Part shown: piece by piece, positions 9,401 through 16,896 of the stretch
Layout: the number at the start of each line of letters is the position of its first letter
Position numbering within the stretch: position 1 is the first letter of the stretch
From: a virus
Direction: 5' to 3' (one strand)
IMG/VR virus record: IMGVR_UViG_3300033143_000464
Location: 1 to 43,016 of that record
Length of the DNA stretch: 43,016 nucleotides
The notes under the pieces: model-generated
Told to the model about the DNA's origin: nothing
Seen by the model: only the letters and a program-made list of their open reading frames with translations
Database searches by the model: none
Program-made: the position numbers and the translations under genes

Positions 9401-11726
9401 CGCATGGAGAAATTCAATCGTTGGTAAAAGCACCCGCATGGAGAACATTCCTGGTAATAGCGATTGGTCGAACCCACTTACACGAAAGAATAGAGATAAT
9501 GTTGATAAAATGTTGGTCTCTCCCGAGGGACGTAAAGAATTAGGACTATCAGCTAGACCGTTTACACCAAGAGAAACCACTAGTGTAACAACCACAGTGA
9601 CCGGTAGTCAACGCAGAGGTTGGTTAACAACAGGTCGTACAACTACAGAACGTAGAGTTTCGGATAGATTGGTTAGTCGTGATGCGTTTTACTTTATGCG
9701 TTCACGTAATGTAACTTTCTCTGCTGAAGGATTAGTACCTAACTATAAACACAAGTTGTTCTTCGATGGTATTGATATCTCAACAAGTTTAACAACTGTT
9801 TCTGATGGAACAGTTGGAGACAACGTTAAAACAGACGCGACTGGTGCTTGTACTGGTACATTTAATATACCGGCTAACAAGTTCAAAGCAGGCACACCTG
9901 TTGTTGTAAAACTTGTTGACTATGATAATACAGGCGCAGACAGTGTTTCTTCTTCTGAAACAGAATATGAAGCAAACGGAACTCTAAATACAACACAAAG
10001 AACCGTTACGACTGTTACGACTGTTACACCATCCCGATGGATATCAACTTGGGCAGGACGTACTAATTGGAGTGACCCTGTTGCCCAAACGTTCCTTGTT
10101 GAAGATGGTCAAGGCATTTATCTTGATAAGATTGATCTGTTCTTCCAAACAAAATCAACAAAGAATATTCCAGTTTCGATAATGATAGTTGAAAATGAAA
10201 ACGGTATTCCAACACAGAATATGGTACCGTTCTCACAAGTTACAGTTAACCCGAGCGATATTACCGTTTCTGATGATGGACAAACTTCAACAGAGTTTGT
10301 CTTTGGTGACCCTGTATATCTACAACCAAGCGTAGAGTATTCATTCATTGTTATGTCTAACAGTAATGAGTACACAATGTTTGTTGGTGAGATTGGTAAA
10401 CAAGACATCTTCACAAACGAAGTGATTATGAAACAACCATACGCTGGTGTTATGTTAATCTCTCAGAATGGTTCTACTTGGACTCCTGACCAAACAAAGG
10501 ATGTCAAGTTCGATATTCATAAGTGTGTGTTCGAGAACCCTGCTGGATTCTCTGAATTGGATGATTCCACTTGGGCAAACTTTGATTTAGTCAATGATGC
10601 TTCGTACTATGATGAGATAAACGGAGATTCTGTTGCATGGACAACCGATAAAGATTTAGTGTTGATGAATCTTAATATCGAAGACCTAGAACATCCTAAA
10701 ACAGGAATTGTTTATGACTACGCATTACCAGGAAATAACGGCACGTTACTGAACAAAGAGAACACATCTCTTGATACAGTTGAGACCCTTTCAACTACTG
10801 GTGGAGACTTGACAATTACCTCCAAGATGTCTACAACCGATGTTAATATCTCTCCTGTTATTAATGATGAGAGAACTAGTGCAATCACTGTGGATAACAC
10901 ATCACAAAATCCTATAGGTAATATTGCTGAAACATCTGTATACATCACAGAGGCCACAAAGTTAACAACATCATCCGATGATTTGAAGGTTATATTCGAC
11001 GCTGTTGTTCCTTTCAATAGTGAAATTGATGTGTACTACAAGACCAGTGAGTATGTTCCAAAATATGTTGACTTGATACCTGCTTCACTATCTATTGGTG
11101 CAATTGATGATGTTCTTGTGAACAACACTTGTAACATTCAATACTACGATACAACAACTGTTGCTGGTTCAACAGGTAATATCGTTAAAGGTAGTGTATT
11201 TGTTACCAGAATTGATGATGATACTGGACTTGAGAAGATGTACATTTCAAATGCTACTGACTTCCAAGAATTCGACCCAACTGTAGTTCCTGCAAACAAT
11301 GTGATATTTGTTACAGAGGAAGTTATTTCTACTATATATGAGTTTGATTCTAGTGGCGGTCATTCAATTGGTGATTATGTACAATACGATTCTGAGATTT
11401 ATAAGTCTAAGATTGGTTCAAACACAAATACACCAACATCAGACCAAACAGATGATAACTGGACACACATCATATCTGTAGTTGTTGACCCAACAAACGG
11501 CATAACAGAAGATGATAGAACAGAATGGCGTCCAATGAAACAAACAAACGTTGTTGCTGATAATGTTAATACATACGAAAACTTTGTTGAGTATACATAC
11601 GACCCTAAGGAATATCCTGATGAAGACTTCTCGGAGTTCTCTGTTAAGATTGTATTGAAGGTTGATACAACCACAAGATATAAAGTTCCTCAAGTTAAGA
11701 ACTTCCGCGCTATAGCGACAATGTAG
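6438..11726 (+). CDS. Giant DUF4815-type virion structural protein (baseplate/fibre)
   Basis: A 1762-aa protein and the longest gene here. The N-terminus (MAIDLNTSPYFDDFDETKNY, then NPSRAVQARELTQVQTILQGQI) is the DUF4815 signature found in large structural proteins of marine T4-like phages. Around residue 1080 is a second conserved block, FMRSRNVTFSAEGLVPN followed by FFDG. Around 1210-1320 comes WSDPVAQTFLVE, NPSDITVSDDG and SNSNEYTMFVGE, a module seen in gp10-like or fibre-connecting baseplate proteins. Between and after these are long beta-rich stretches. Its position just after gp8 is that of T4 gp9/gp10, so a role linking the wedge to fibres is likely (inference). The frame is uninterrupted and there is no sign of decay. 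Confidence 0.78.
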   Translation: MAIDLNTSPYFDDFDETKNYLRILFNPSRAVQARELTQVQTILQGQIRHFSKHIFADGTPILGSKISVNDKRTYISVTGDTVNDLIDNLVDSDPALTGVYIADESDVTNKAYIDSIDTVNGRIYYTTHSGSVDVAAVFSAYTSTDVLIPDTSMVVDTKHNYITANITDGLVYLGGSFVIVSENEADVNLDDTTGKYYIGYRFTDSLVESDDDSTLLDPASGSYNYNAPGADRYKGECVLTSYLDGGSVPEDFYMISIYENGETITAVNNVQYSDILDLLARRTYDQSGDYSVNPIDMELKFIETPTVDEEKQLEIKLGTGKAYVRGYEIDKRISETLYIDKARTTEDIINEQIYAEYGVYIDLVLNGIVPDCIGAFNIGQREEVKLWSDVSGGGTEITTTRIVAITPYVDTLRIWLEWSPSIASFLKSTSSITGVTSSAVANVDVFDTDNQPENHGLAFSFEREQVKEIDNTSFDYTVLTQYSLTGTDVWTQNISQSNRVFASSTSTEVVLFDGAGGYVDPSNYTVDNSAQTTITITGTGGTLVPGTPQTINVVVKEDITGGIPRVKTLTSTSTNTIAVDSVILPNDDFYRVTTVTNTTDSLDVPLTDIIITDGATDVMYGKTTVSGLNAAKNYTIDYEYFAHSEGSIKGDAYTVDSYVGATEGSDLYRYMPTYISNDSRVHVSNRNVVDFRRTEGELAGSVSVVEPRTNITCSYTQYLSRLDKVYLDSQGNYGVSTGIPSNNPETPKDIPGTMSMYIIDIPSYTLEPNAVEVTDIDKKTFTMDDIRDIVKRVENLEYYTSLNMLEKAASEMNILDELGNSRFKNGILVDNFTSHDVSNVIHPDYVASLDFEDGTLRGSFTMNNVDINVDYAETEGARTTEKYFLDASRNLIDYDGGSNTPTGIAKGVTTWHLSHTTDIAISASAASGVTNVNPFNVFHFEGSLDIVPKTDNWVSTYYLPTIQTGSGSRLAGAKRTESLNRNIEPIWNAWRNSIVGKSTRMENIPGNSDWSNPLTRKNRDNVDKMLVSPEGRKELGLSARPFTPRETTSVTTTVTGSQRRGWLTTGRTTTERRVSDRLVSRDAFYFMRSRNVTFSAEGLVPNYKHKLFFDGIDISTSLTTVSDGTVGDNVKTDATGACTGTFNIPANKFKAGTPVVVKLVDYDNTGADSVSSSETEYEANGTLNTTQRTVTTVTTVTPSRWISTWAGRTNWSDPVAQTFLVEDGQGIYLDKIDLFFQTKSTKNIPVSIMIVENENGIPTQNMVPFSQVTVNPSDITVSDDGQTSTEFVFGDPVYLQPSVEYSFIVMSNSNEYTMFVGEIGKQDIFTNEVIMKQPYAGVMLISQNGSTWTPDQTKDVKFDIHKCVFENPAGFSELDDSTWANFDLVNDASYYDEINGDSVAWTTDKDLVLMNLNIEDLEHPKTGIVYDYALPGNNGTLLNKENTSLDTVETLSTTGGDLTITSKMSTTDVNISPVINDERTSAITVDNTSQNPIGNIAETSVYITEATKLTTSSDDLKVIFDAVVPFNSEIDVYYKTSEYVPKYVDLIPASLSIGAIDDVLVNNTCNIQYYDTTTVAGSTGNIVKGSVFVTRIDDDTGLEKMYISNATDFQEFDPTVVPANNVIFVTEEVISTIYEFDSSGGHSIGDYVQYDSEIYKSKIGSNTNTPTSDQTDDNWTHIISVVVDPTNGITEDDRTEWRPMKQTNVVADNVNTYENFVEYTYDPKEYPDEDFSEFSVKIVLKVDTTTRYKVPQVKNFRAIATM

Positions 11727-11737
11727 GAGAGATATAG

Positions 11738-11977
11738 ATGCCACAACCAGAAAGAAAAGGTAATGCTGTTGTTTTTGATAACAGCGGTAATATCACCGCA
11801 GCTAAAATGCGAAAGATGGCCGTTAAAAAGCAAAAAGATTTGTATCGTAGAGTAGAAACGTTGGAAATCGACCGCGAGTTAATGATGGAGTTGATAAATA
11901 CCATGAAAGAAGAACTCGCTGCTTTGAAACCGAAAAGGGTTGTCAAGAAACGAGCGAAGTCATCAGATACAAAATAG
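11738..11977 (+). CDS. Small basic coiled-coil protein of unknown function
   Basis: A 79-aa protein with AGGAGA 8-13 bases before its ATG. Residues 25-65 form a charged amphipathic helix with leucine/methionine heptad spacing (LYRRVETLEIDRELMMELI), followed by a strongly basic tail (KPKRVVKKRAK). It lies between the giant structural protein and the first short fibre protein. A trimerisation or fibre-attachment role is possible but unsupported. A reading frame on the opposite strand over the same bases has no ribosome site and disagrees with the orientation of every neighbour. Confidence 0.7.
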   Translation: MPQPERKGNAVVFDNSGNITAAKMRKMAVKKQKDLYRRVETLEIDRELMMELINTMKEELAALKPKRVVKKRAKSSDTK

Positions 11978-11985
11978 GATAATAT

Positions 11986-12546
11986 ATGGCAATTCCATCA
12001 TTGGTAGCAGCATTAGATTCGTTTAGAGTATGGCGCGAAGCCACTAATACCGTAATCTCTAATATGCTTGATAAGACTTTGAACTTATCAGATGTTCCAG
12101 ATGCGGCCGCAGCAAGGGTTAATCTTGGACTAGAACTTGGAGTTGATATTCCAGTTTATCTACAGAATAATTGGTCAGGTACAGCTGCACCAGGAGCAAC
12201 AGATGATTCGGACGCTGGATACGATATAGGTTCTGCTTGGATTGACACATCAGCTGAGGGACAGAATGAAGTATGGCGTTGTATCAATGCTACTATTGGT
12301 TCAGCGGTCTGGGTGAACACTTCACTAGAACTTGATGACCTTGGTTCAATAGCAACACAAGATGCAAACGCGGTGGCCATCACAGGTGGTTCAGTCACAG
12401 GCATCACTGATTTAGCAGTTGCTGATGGTGGTACTGGTGCATCCGATATAGCAACAGCAAGAACAAATTTAGACGTACATTCTAAAGCAGAGTCATTGGC
12501 AGAAGCCGAAGATTTGGCAATAGCAATGGCAATAGCATTAGGATAA
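11986..12546 (+). CDS. Short tail-fibre-type structural protein
   Basis: A 186-aa protein. Residues 29-50 contain the phage fibre repeat LNLSDVPDAAAARVNLGL, and residues about 138-165 contain ITDLAVADGGTGASDIATARTNL with the repeat signature GGTGA..AR.NL; both are typical of trimeric tail fibres and attachment segments. Between them is a compact beta segment with conserved aromatic positions (DIGSAWIDTSAEGQNEVWRC) resembling small carbohydrate-binding-type folds. The C-terminus is a short alanine-rich helix. It opens the adhesion region. The specific role and receptor are unknown. Confidence 0.72.
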   Translation: MAIPSLVAALDSFRVWREATNTVISNMLDKTLNLSDVPDAAAARVNLGLELGVDIPVYLQNNWSGTAAPGATDDSDAGYDIGSAWIDTSAEGQNEVWRCINATIGSAVWVNTSLELDDLGSIATQDANAVAITGGSVTGITDLAVADGGTGASDIATARTNLDVHSKAESLAEAEDLAIAMAIALG

Positions 12547-12559
12547 GAGGTAATTAAAC

Positions 12560-12877
12560 GTGGCAAGTACATTCACAAATGCGGTATTAAAAGTAACAAC
12601 AGCTGATACACCGGCAACATTATATACAGCTAGTGGTGTGAAAGGAATTGTTAATGCTCTTAACATTTCCAACACAACATCTAGTTCAATCAAGGTGTCA
12701 ATCACTGTTGTTCAAAGCGCAACAACATATTCACTTGGTACCAACATTCCAATTTCGGCCGAGGCATCGTTGATCTGGGATAAACCAATTAACTTGAATG
12801 ATGCCGATTTTATTCAAATATCTTGTAATACTGCTGATTCAGTAGATGCCTTTGCGAGTGTACTGGAGATTAGCTAA
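12560..12877 (+). CDS. Small beta-sandwich virion protein, unknown function
   Basis: A 105-aa protein starting with GTG at 12560, chosen because AGAGG lies 9 bases upstream and no in-frame ATG is nearer. The pattern LYTASGVKGIVNALNISNT..SIKVSITVV is an alternating-strand sequence like small phage decoration or fibre-base proteins that form one beta-sandwich. Its stop overlaps the next start by one base (TAATG), so it is probably co-translated with the collar-domain protein. No catalytic motif is visible. Confidence 0.65.
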   Translation: MASTFTNAVLKVTTADTPATLYTASGVKGIVNALNISNTTSSSIKVSITVVQSATTYSLGTNIPISAEASLIWDKPINLNDADFIQISCNTADSVDAFASVLEIS

Positions 12878-13617
12878 TGCCTTATATTGGTAGAGTTAGA
12901 CCAACAGAATCTACACAGGAAATTGATTTATACAATTTTGATGGTACTGGTTCTCAGACAGATTTCACATTAACTTCTAGTGTTCCTAATGATAAGGACG
13001 CTGTTGTTACAAAGAATGGTGTTGTTCAACATACAGACGCATACTCTATTTCAGGACTAACACTTAGTTTTGTGTTAGCGCCAGAATCTGGTGACGCAAT
13101 CGAAGTTCGTATTGTCGTTGGTATCATTTCTGCTGGTTATGTTCCGTTAGACCAAACAATTCTACCGAATCACTTGGCACCATCAACAAAGAATACTGCA
13201 CCTACAGGCGCAGTTGGTGGTTTTGCTATGGGCGTTGCTCCTGATGGATGGATTAAATGTAACGGAGCAACAGACTTATCAACTACTGTATATGCTGATT
13301 TGTTTGCATCGGTAGGATATACATTCGGAGGTTCTGGCGGATCATTCGGTGTTCCTGACCTACGAGGCGAATTCATGCGTGGACTAGATGATGGTAGAGG
13401 CGTTGATAGTGGTCGTGCTTTAGGTGATGGAAGTCAAGCTGATGATAATAAATCACACACACATACATTTGACGGTGTACCAGATTTGGGCGGTGAATGG
13501 CGCCTTACTCCAATGATTCAAACTGGTCATTATTATGGTCAAGATACTACCGATTCTAGTGGTGGAACCGAAACCAGACCTCGTAACGTAGCAGTTCTTT
13601 ACTGTATTAAATACTAA
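12877..13617 (+). CDS. Tail-collar-domain fibre protein with N-terminal adaptor domain
   Basis: A 246-aa protein. Residues 1-100 form a beta-rich adaptor (FDGTGSQTDFTL, NGVVQHTDAYSISG, ESGDAIEVRIVVG, then ILPNHLAP) that is repeated in the protein starting at 15559. From about residue 110 it is a phage tail collar domain (PF07484 type): PDGWIKCNGATDLSTTVYADLF, GGSGGSFGVPDLRGEFMRG, then SHTHTF with paired histidines, ending ETRPRNV..LYCIKY. In T4 gp12 such domains form the receptor-binding head and bind metal through histidines. The next gene is a second collar protein. It is likely a short fibre or tip. Confidence 0.83.
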   Translation: MPYIGRVRPTESTQEIDLYNFDGTGSQTDFTLTSSVPNDKDAVVTKNGVVQHTDAYSISGLTLSFVLAPESGDAIEVRIVVGIISAGYVPLDQTILPNHLAPSTKNTAPTGAVGGFAMGVAPDGWIKCNGATDLSTTVYADLFASVGYTFGGSGGSFGVPDLRGEFMRGLDDGRGVDSGRALGDGSQADDNKSHTHTFDGVPDLGGEWRLTPMIQTGHYYGQDTTDSSGGTETRPRNVAVLYCIKY

Positions 13618-13627
13618 GGAATAAGAA

Positions 13628-14113
13628 ATGGCATTAACAAAAGCTCCAGCTAGTATGATTTCCGGTGGTGTAACTGTGCCTACCGGCACTATTGCGGCAT
13701 TTTCGGATTCTGTTTTACCTGATGGATATATAAAGTGTAACGGTTCTATTACACTATCAACTACAACCTATGCCGATTTGTTTGCTGTGATAGGATATAC
13801 ATATGGCGGCAGCGGATCTGAATTTGGAGTGCCTGATTTCAGAGGTGAATTTATTCGCGGATTAGATGATGGTCGTGGTGTTGACTCTGGTCGAGTTTTA
13901 GGAGATGGTTCACAGGCTGATGCATACGGTTCTCATAATCATCACCAAGGTATAAGCACAAATAAGGCTGGTTTATATAGTTATACAACATTGTCTGGTA
14001 CAGATGCTGCAAACGGTACCGAAAGTTATACACGGTATAACTACACAAGTACAGAAGGTGAGACCGAAACTCGTCCTCGTAACGTAACTATGCTCTACTG
14101 TATTAAATACTAA
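13628..14113 (+). CDS. Second tail-collar-domain protein (paralogue, without adaptor)
   Basis: A 161-aa protein with AAGGA upstream. It is nearly all collar domain: PTGTIAAFSDSVLPDGYIKCNG, YADLFAVIGYTYGGSG, FGVPDFRGEFIRGLDDGRG, GSHNHH and the same C-terminus, ETRPRNV..LYCIKY. It is strongly similar to the C-terminal half of the preceding protein, but its loop between the histidine motif and the C-terminus differs completely (NKAGLYSYTTLSGTDAANG). Variation confined to that loop is what is expected of a receptor-contacting surface. Lacking an adaptor, it may hetero-oligomerise with another fibre or be an alternative tip. Confidence 0.83.
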   Translation: MALTKAPASMISGGVTVPTGTIAAFSDSVLPDGYIKCNGSITLSTTTYADLFAVIGYTYGGSGSEFGVPDFRGEFIRGLDDGRGVDSGRVLGDGSQADAYGSHNHHQGISTNKAGLYSYTTLSGTDAANGTESYTRYNYTSTEGETETRPRNVTMLYCIKY

Positions 14114-14119
14114 TAAATA
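14113..14119 (+). promoter_or_regulatory. Late-promoter-like motif ATAAATA
   Basis: TAATAAATAC overlaps the stop of the second collar gene and lies 37 bases before the ATG at 14150, the usual spacing for this motif in the window. It resembles the T4 late promoter box. Confidence 0.6.
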
Positions 14120-14149
14120 CACAAAAGAATACTTAATCAGGAAATATCA

Positions 14150-14725
14150 ATGCAAATTTATAATTACGACCCAATCACTACCGAATACGTTGGTACAAGC
14201 ACAGCGGACGAAAGTCCACTTGAACCTGGTATATTCTTAATCCCTGCTAATGCTACCGAAATCCAAGCACCAACAACAGAAGTAGGCGAATCTGCACTAT
14301 TCGATGGTTCTAACTGGAATGTCGTAGAAGACAATCGTGGTACTGTATATTGGGAAGGTCTTGGTAATACTGCTGTTCAATCGACAATGAGTGACTTCGG
14401 TGCTCTACCTGATGGTGCAGTAACAACACAACCAGAACCAACAGAAGAAGAACGAGTTGCAACTAAGGTTGATGAAATCACAAAAGATGTTCAATCTCAC
14501 CTAGACACAACTGCTCAGACAAGTGGATATGACAATATTATGTCAGCATGTTCATATGCTAGTGTTGTTAACCCATATCAATCAGAAGGTGAACAGTTCC
14601 TTGTATGGAGAGCTGATGTGTGGACAACCGCTACAACACTTCTAAACGATTGGGAAGCAGGCGGTACAGAGCCAACAGATTCAGCAGAAGTTGTTGCGGC
14701 GTTACCTATATTAACACTAGTTTAA
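14150..14725 (+). CDS. Tail fibre assembly/chaperone-like protein 1
   Basis: A 191-aa protein. The N-terminal half reads like phage fibre-assembly (Tfa-type) proteins: a Tyr/Asp-rich start, then ALFDGSNWNVVEDNRGTVYWE at about 68-88. Residues about 112-178 form a helical domain: VQSHLDTTAQTSGYDNIMSACSYA, then FLVWRADVWTTATTLLNDWEAG and a Pro-rich end. That domain is repeated in the protein at 15073 and matches helical chaperone-type domains found beside fibre tips in many phages. It follows two collar-type fibres and precedes a tip-like protein, the usual place for a fibre chaperone. Its partner fibre is not identifiable from sequence. Confidence 0.7.
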   Translation: MQIYNYDPITTEYVGTSTADESPLEPGIFLIPANATEIQAPTTEVGESALFDGSNWNVVEDNRGTVYWEGLGNTAVQSTMSDFGALPDGAVTTQPEPTEEERVATKVDEITKDVQSHLDTTAQTSGYDNIMSACSYASVVNPYQSEGEQFLVWRADVWTTATTLLNDWEAGGTEPTDSAEVVAALPILTLV

Positions 14726-14738
14726 AGGTTAAACTAAT

Positions 14739-15071
14739 ATGACTCAAATAAAGTCAAGTAATATTTCAACAGAGGCACAAAATGACATTGCTGGATTAGT
14801 TGATGTTTCTGCGTCAATCGCTGGATTGTCAGCTGGTGATATCGGAACATACTGTTTTGCACGGTCTACTTCTGATTGCGCCTTTGGCGCAACACGAACA
14901 GGAAGTTCTTTATACCCAACTTCCGCCTTTACGGGTTTAGCCGGCAACTTTGGCACCGGAACATCATCTGCTGGCACAGCGTTAACAGGCACATGGCAAG
15001 CAATGGCGCATTATGACTACAATTTCGACGATTCACATAGAGGCGTTGCTCTTTGGTTAAGGATTTCTTAA
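14739..15071 (+). CDS. Fibre-tip (adhesin)-like domain protein
   Basis: A 110-aa protein. After a short N-terminus (AQNDIAGLVDVSASIAGL) it shows the GDIGTYCFARSTS motif, then GSSLYPTSAF, and a C-terminal GTWQAMAHYDY segment ending VALWLRIS. This pattern (GxIGTY...GSxL...GTWxxM...L) is typical of the last domain of phage fibres that carries the receptor-recognising loops, with few aromatic and glycine anchors and hypervariable stretches between. Here it is an independent gene flanked by two related chaperone-like genes. It is probably a separable tip, by analogy with T4-like phages that carry a free tip adhesin. Confidence 0.65.
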   Translation: MTQIKSSNISTEAQNDIAGLVDVSASIAGLSAGDIGTYCFARSTSDCAFGATRTGSSLYPTSAFTGLAGNFGTGTSSAGTALTGTWQAMAHYDYNFDDSHRGVALWLRIS

Positions 15072-15072
15072 A

Positions 15073-15549
15073 ATGATTAAAGTAACAGACTACAAAAACC
15101 CAATATACTCAGCGGAAGGCACAAATCAAATTGATTTGGAAATTTTAACCGATGTATATGGTTGGATTCCTACTACAATCTTATTAGATAATGATGACAA
15201 AGAACCACACACATTACAAATAAAAGAGTGGTTGGTTGATAATGTAGGTTCAATTGAACCTTATATAGCACCTACCATTACAACCGAACAAAAAATATCA
15301 ACGATTAGTAGTGCCGTACAGGTTCATATAGATACAGAAGCTCGGTCAAAAGGATATGATAATATAAATTCTATCGCTAAATATATGGGATATACAAACG
15401 ACTTTCAAACAGAATGTGAAACTCTTGGTGCGTGGACAGCATCTTGTTGGTCAACGTGTCACGTTATACTCTCTAATTGGGAAGCAGGCAACATTACAGA
15501 ACCAACGGCCGATGAAGTGATTGCTCAACTACCAACTATTGTTTACTAA
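15073..15549 (+). CDS. Tail fibre assembly/chaperone-like protein 2
   Basis: A 158-aa protein. Its C-terminal domain (VQVHIDTEARSKGYDNI, FQTECETLGAWTASCWSTC, VILSNWEAGN..EPTADEV) is a paralogue of that in the protein at 14150; the VxxHxDTxAxxxGYDNI and NWEAG positions are shared. The N-terminal half differs completely (TDYKNPIYSAEGTNQIDLE...), which would suit recognition of another fibre. It starts two bases after the tip-like gene's stop, with AAGGA at 15058-15062 inside that gene. Paired chaperones around a tip suggest two fibre/chaperone sets or a recent duplication. Confidence 0.68.
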   Translation: MIKVTDYKNPIYSAEGTNQIDLEILTDVYGWIPTTILLDNDDKEPHTLQIKEWLVDNVGSIEPYIAPTITTEQKISTISSAVQVHIDTEARSKGYDNINSIAKYMGYTNDFQTECETLGAWTASCWSTCHVILSNWEAGNITEPTADEVIAQLPTIVY

Positions 15550-15558
15550 GGAAACAAA

Positions 15559-16896
15559 ATGGCATATATAGGTACACAACCTCATCTAGCATCATTCGAA
15601 CGCGACTCTTTCAATGGAGATGGAGCGACTGTTCTCTTTACATTGTCGAGATATGCTGGAGATGAACAAGCTATTGAAATTAACATTTCTGGTATAACAC
15701 AACATACAAATACATACACTGTAACAGGAGACCAACTGACATTCAGCGAGGCTCCGCCAGAAGGCACAGATAATATTGAAATCTCGTTTCTTGCTCTCGA
15801 AAGTGAGATAGGCGTTCCTGCTCCTGGAGTTGTTGACAACGAACACTTGGCGCCGACACTCGAAACACGTTTGACAGACATCGAATCTGATATTACAACA
15901 AATGAAACAAATATAATCGATTCTGACCGTTCGATGGTTAATTATATGACCTCAAATTGGACAGAGCGTACCCCAGCTGTTGCGAACTCTTGGGCAGGAT
16001 TATGTTGGGGTGGATATGGCGGTGAGAGTGTAGGAGAATTCGTTGCGGTTTCTTTTTCTGGTACACTCGATAGAGCGATGTACTCTATTGACGGTACTAC
16101 CTGGACTAGTGGCACTACCGAAACAGATAATGAATGGGTTGCTGTTTGTTGGGGTGCTGGTACATATGTAGCTGTTGGAAATACAGGTTCACTTGATAGA
16201 GCAATGACTTCTACAGACGGCGGTGCTAACTGGACCACACGAACAACACCAAACGATAATTCATGGCGAGAAGTGACCTACGGAAATTCATTATTCGTAG
16301 CGGTATCATCTACCGGAACAAATAACCAGGTTATGACTTCTACAGACGGTATTACATGGACATCTCAAACAACACCAGGATCATCGTCATGGGCCCGGAT
16401 TATTTGGGCAGAAGAGCTAAGTTTGTTTATTGCAGGCGCCTCTAGCGGAGATAATATTATTATGACTTCTCCGGACGGTATTACATGGACCGAACAAACG
16501 ACACCAGATTACCATATCGCAACAGGAGTAGCGTGGAGCGCCGAGTTGAATCTTCTTGTAGCGGTTGGAAATGGAGCTTTGCAAAGTAAGGTCATGACTT
16601 CTCCGGATGGAATAAACTGGACTCATGTTATAACAGATGATATTGCATGGTATACTATCGTATGGTCTCCAGAATTAAAATCTTTTGTATCAAACATATC
16701 ACCTGTTCTAGGCGGTTTCCGAAATAGAGCGGTCGCGGCTTCTCCTGACGGAGTTAATTGGACATATAAATATGATTTCAATTTCGAAGCTGCGGAGTCA
16801 TGGCCAGATCTAGCTTGGAGTCCTGTTGTTGGAAGATTTGTTGCTTTAAGTTCTGCTGATTTGATGTCTTCATCATTTAGTTATCAGGGTTCATAA
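15559..16896 (+). CDS. Fibre protein with adaptor, coiled coil and seven-bladed Asp-box beta-propeller
   Basis: A 445-aa protein. Residues 1-100 form the same beta adaptor as the collar protein at 12877 (FNGDGATVLFTL, GITQHTNTYTVTGDQLTFSEAPPEG, then VVDNEHLAP). Residues 101-130 are a coiled coil. From 131 on are seven repeats: six Asp boxes S-x-D-G-x-x-W-T (first at about 176) and a seventh blade without its own Asp box, which is probably completed by the N-terminal strand SNWTERTP at 132-139 (velcro closure). Asp-box propellers occur in sialidases and carbohydrate-binding or scaffold proteins. I see no sialidase Arg triad, so binding rather than hydrolysis is more likely. Its stop overlaps the next ATG by one base. 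Confidence 0.78.
   Translation: MAYIGTQPHLASFERDSFNGDGATVLFTLSRYAGDEQAIEINISGITQHTNTYTVTGDQLTFSEAPPEGTDNIEISFLALESEIGVPAPGVVDNEHLAPTLETRLTDIESDITTNETNIIDSDRSMVNYMTSNWTERTPAVANSWAGLCWGGYGGESVGEFVAVSFSGTLDRAMYSIDGTTWTSGTTETDNEWVAVCWGAGTYVAVGNTGSLDRAMTSTDGGANWTTRTTPNDNSWREVTYGNSLFVAVSSTGTNNQVMTSTDGITWTSQTTPGSSSWARIIWAEELSLFIAGASSGDNIIMTSPDGITWTEQTTPDYHIATGVAWSAELNLLVAVGNGALQSKVMTSPDGINWTHVITDDIAWYTIVWSPELKSFVSNISPVLGGFRNRAVAASPDGVNWTYKYDFNFEAAESWPDLAWSPVVGRFVALSSADLMSSSFSYQGS

Noticed and set aside
11894-11900. ATAAATA motifs inside genes (also 31201-31207 and 39386-39392)
   Set aside because: None lies at the usual 35-50 bases before a start (distances 92 and 66 bases for the first two; none suitable for the third); taken as chance.
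11710-11946. Minus-strand frame covering the small coiled-coil gene
   Set aside because: The plus-strand gene has a good ribosome site, correct orientation and tight spacing; the minus frame has none of these.
15949-16893. Active sialidase
   Set aside because: Asp boxes alone do not make a sialidase; I could not find the arginine triad or the Tyr/Glu pair in order.
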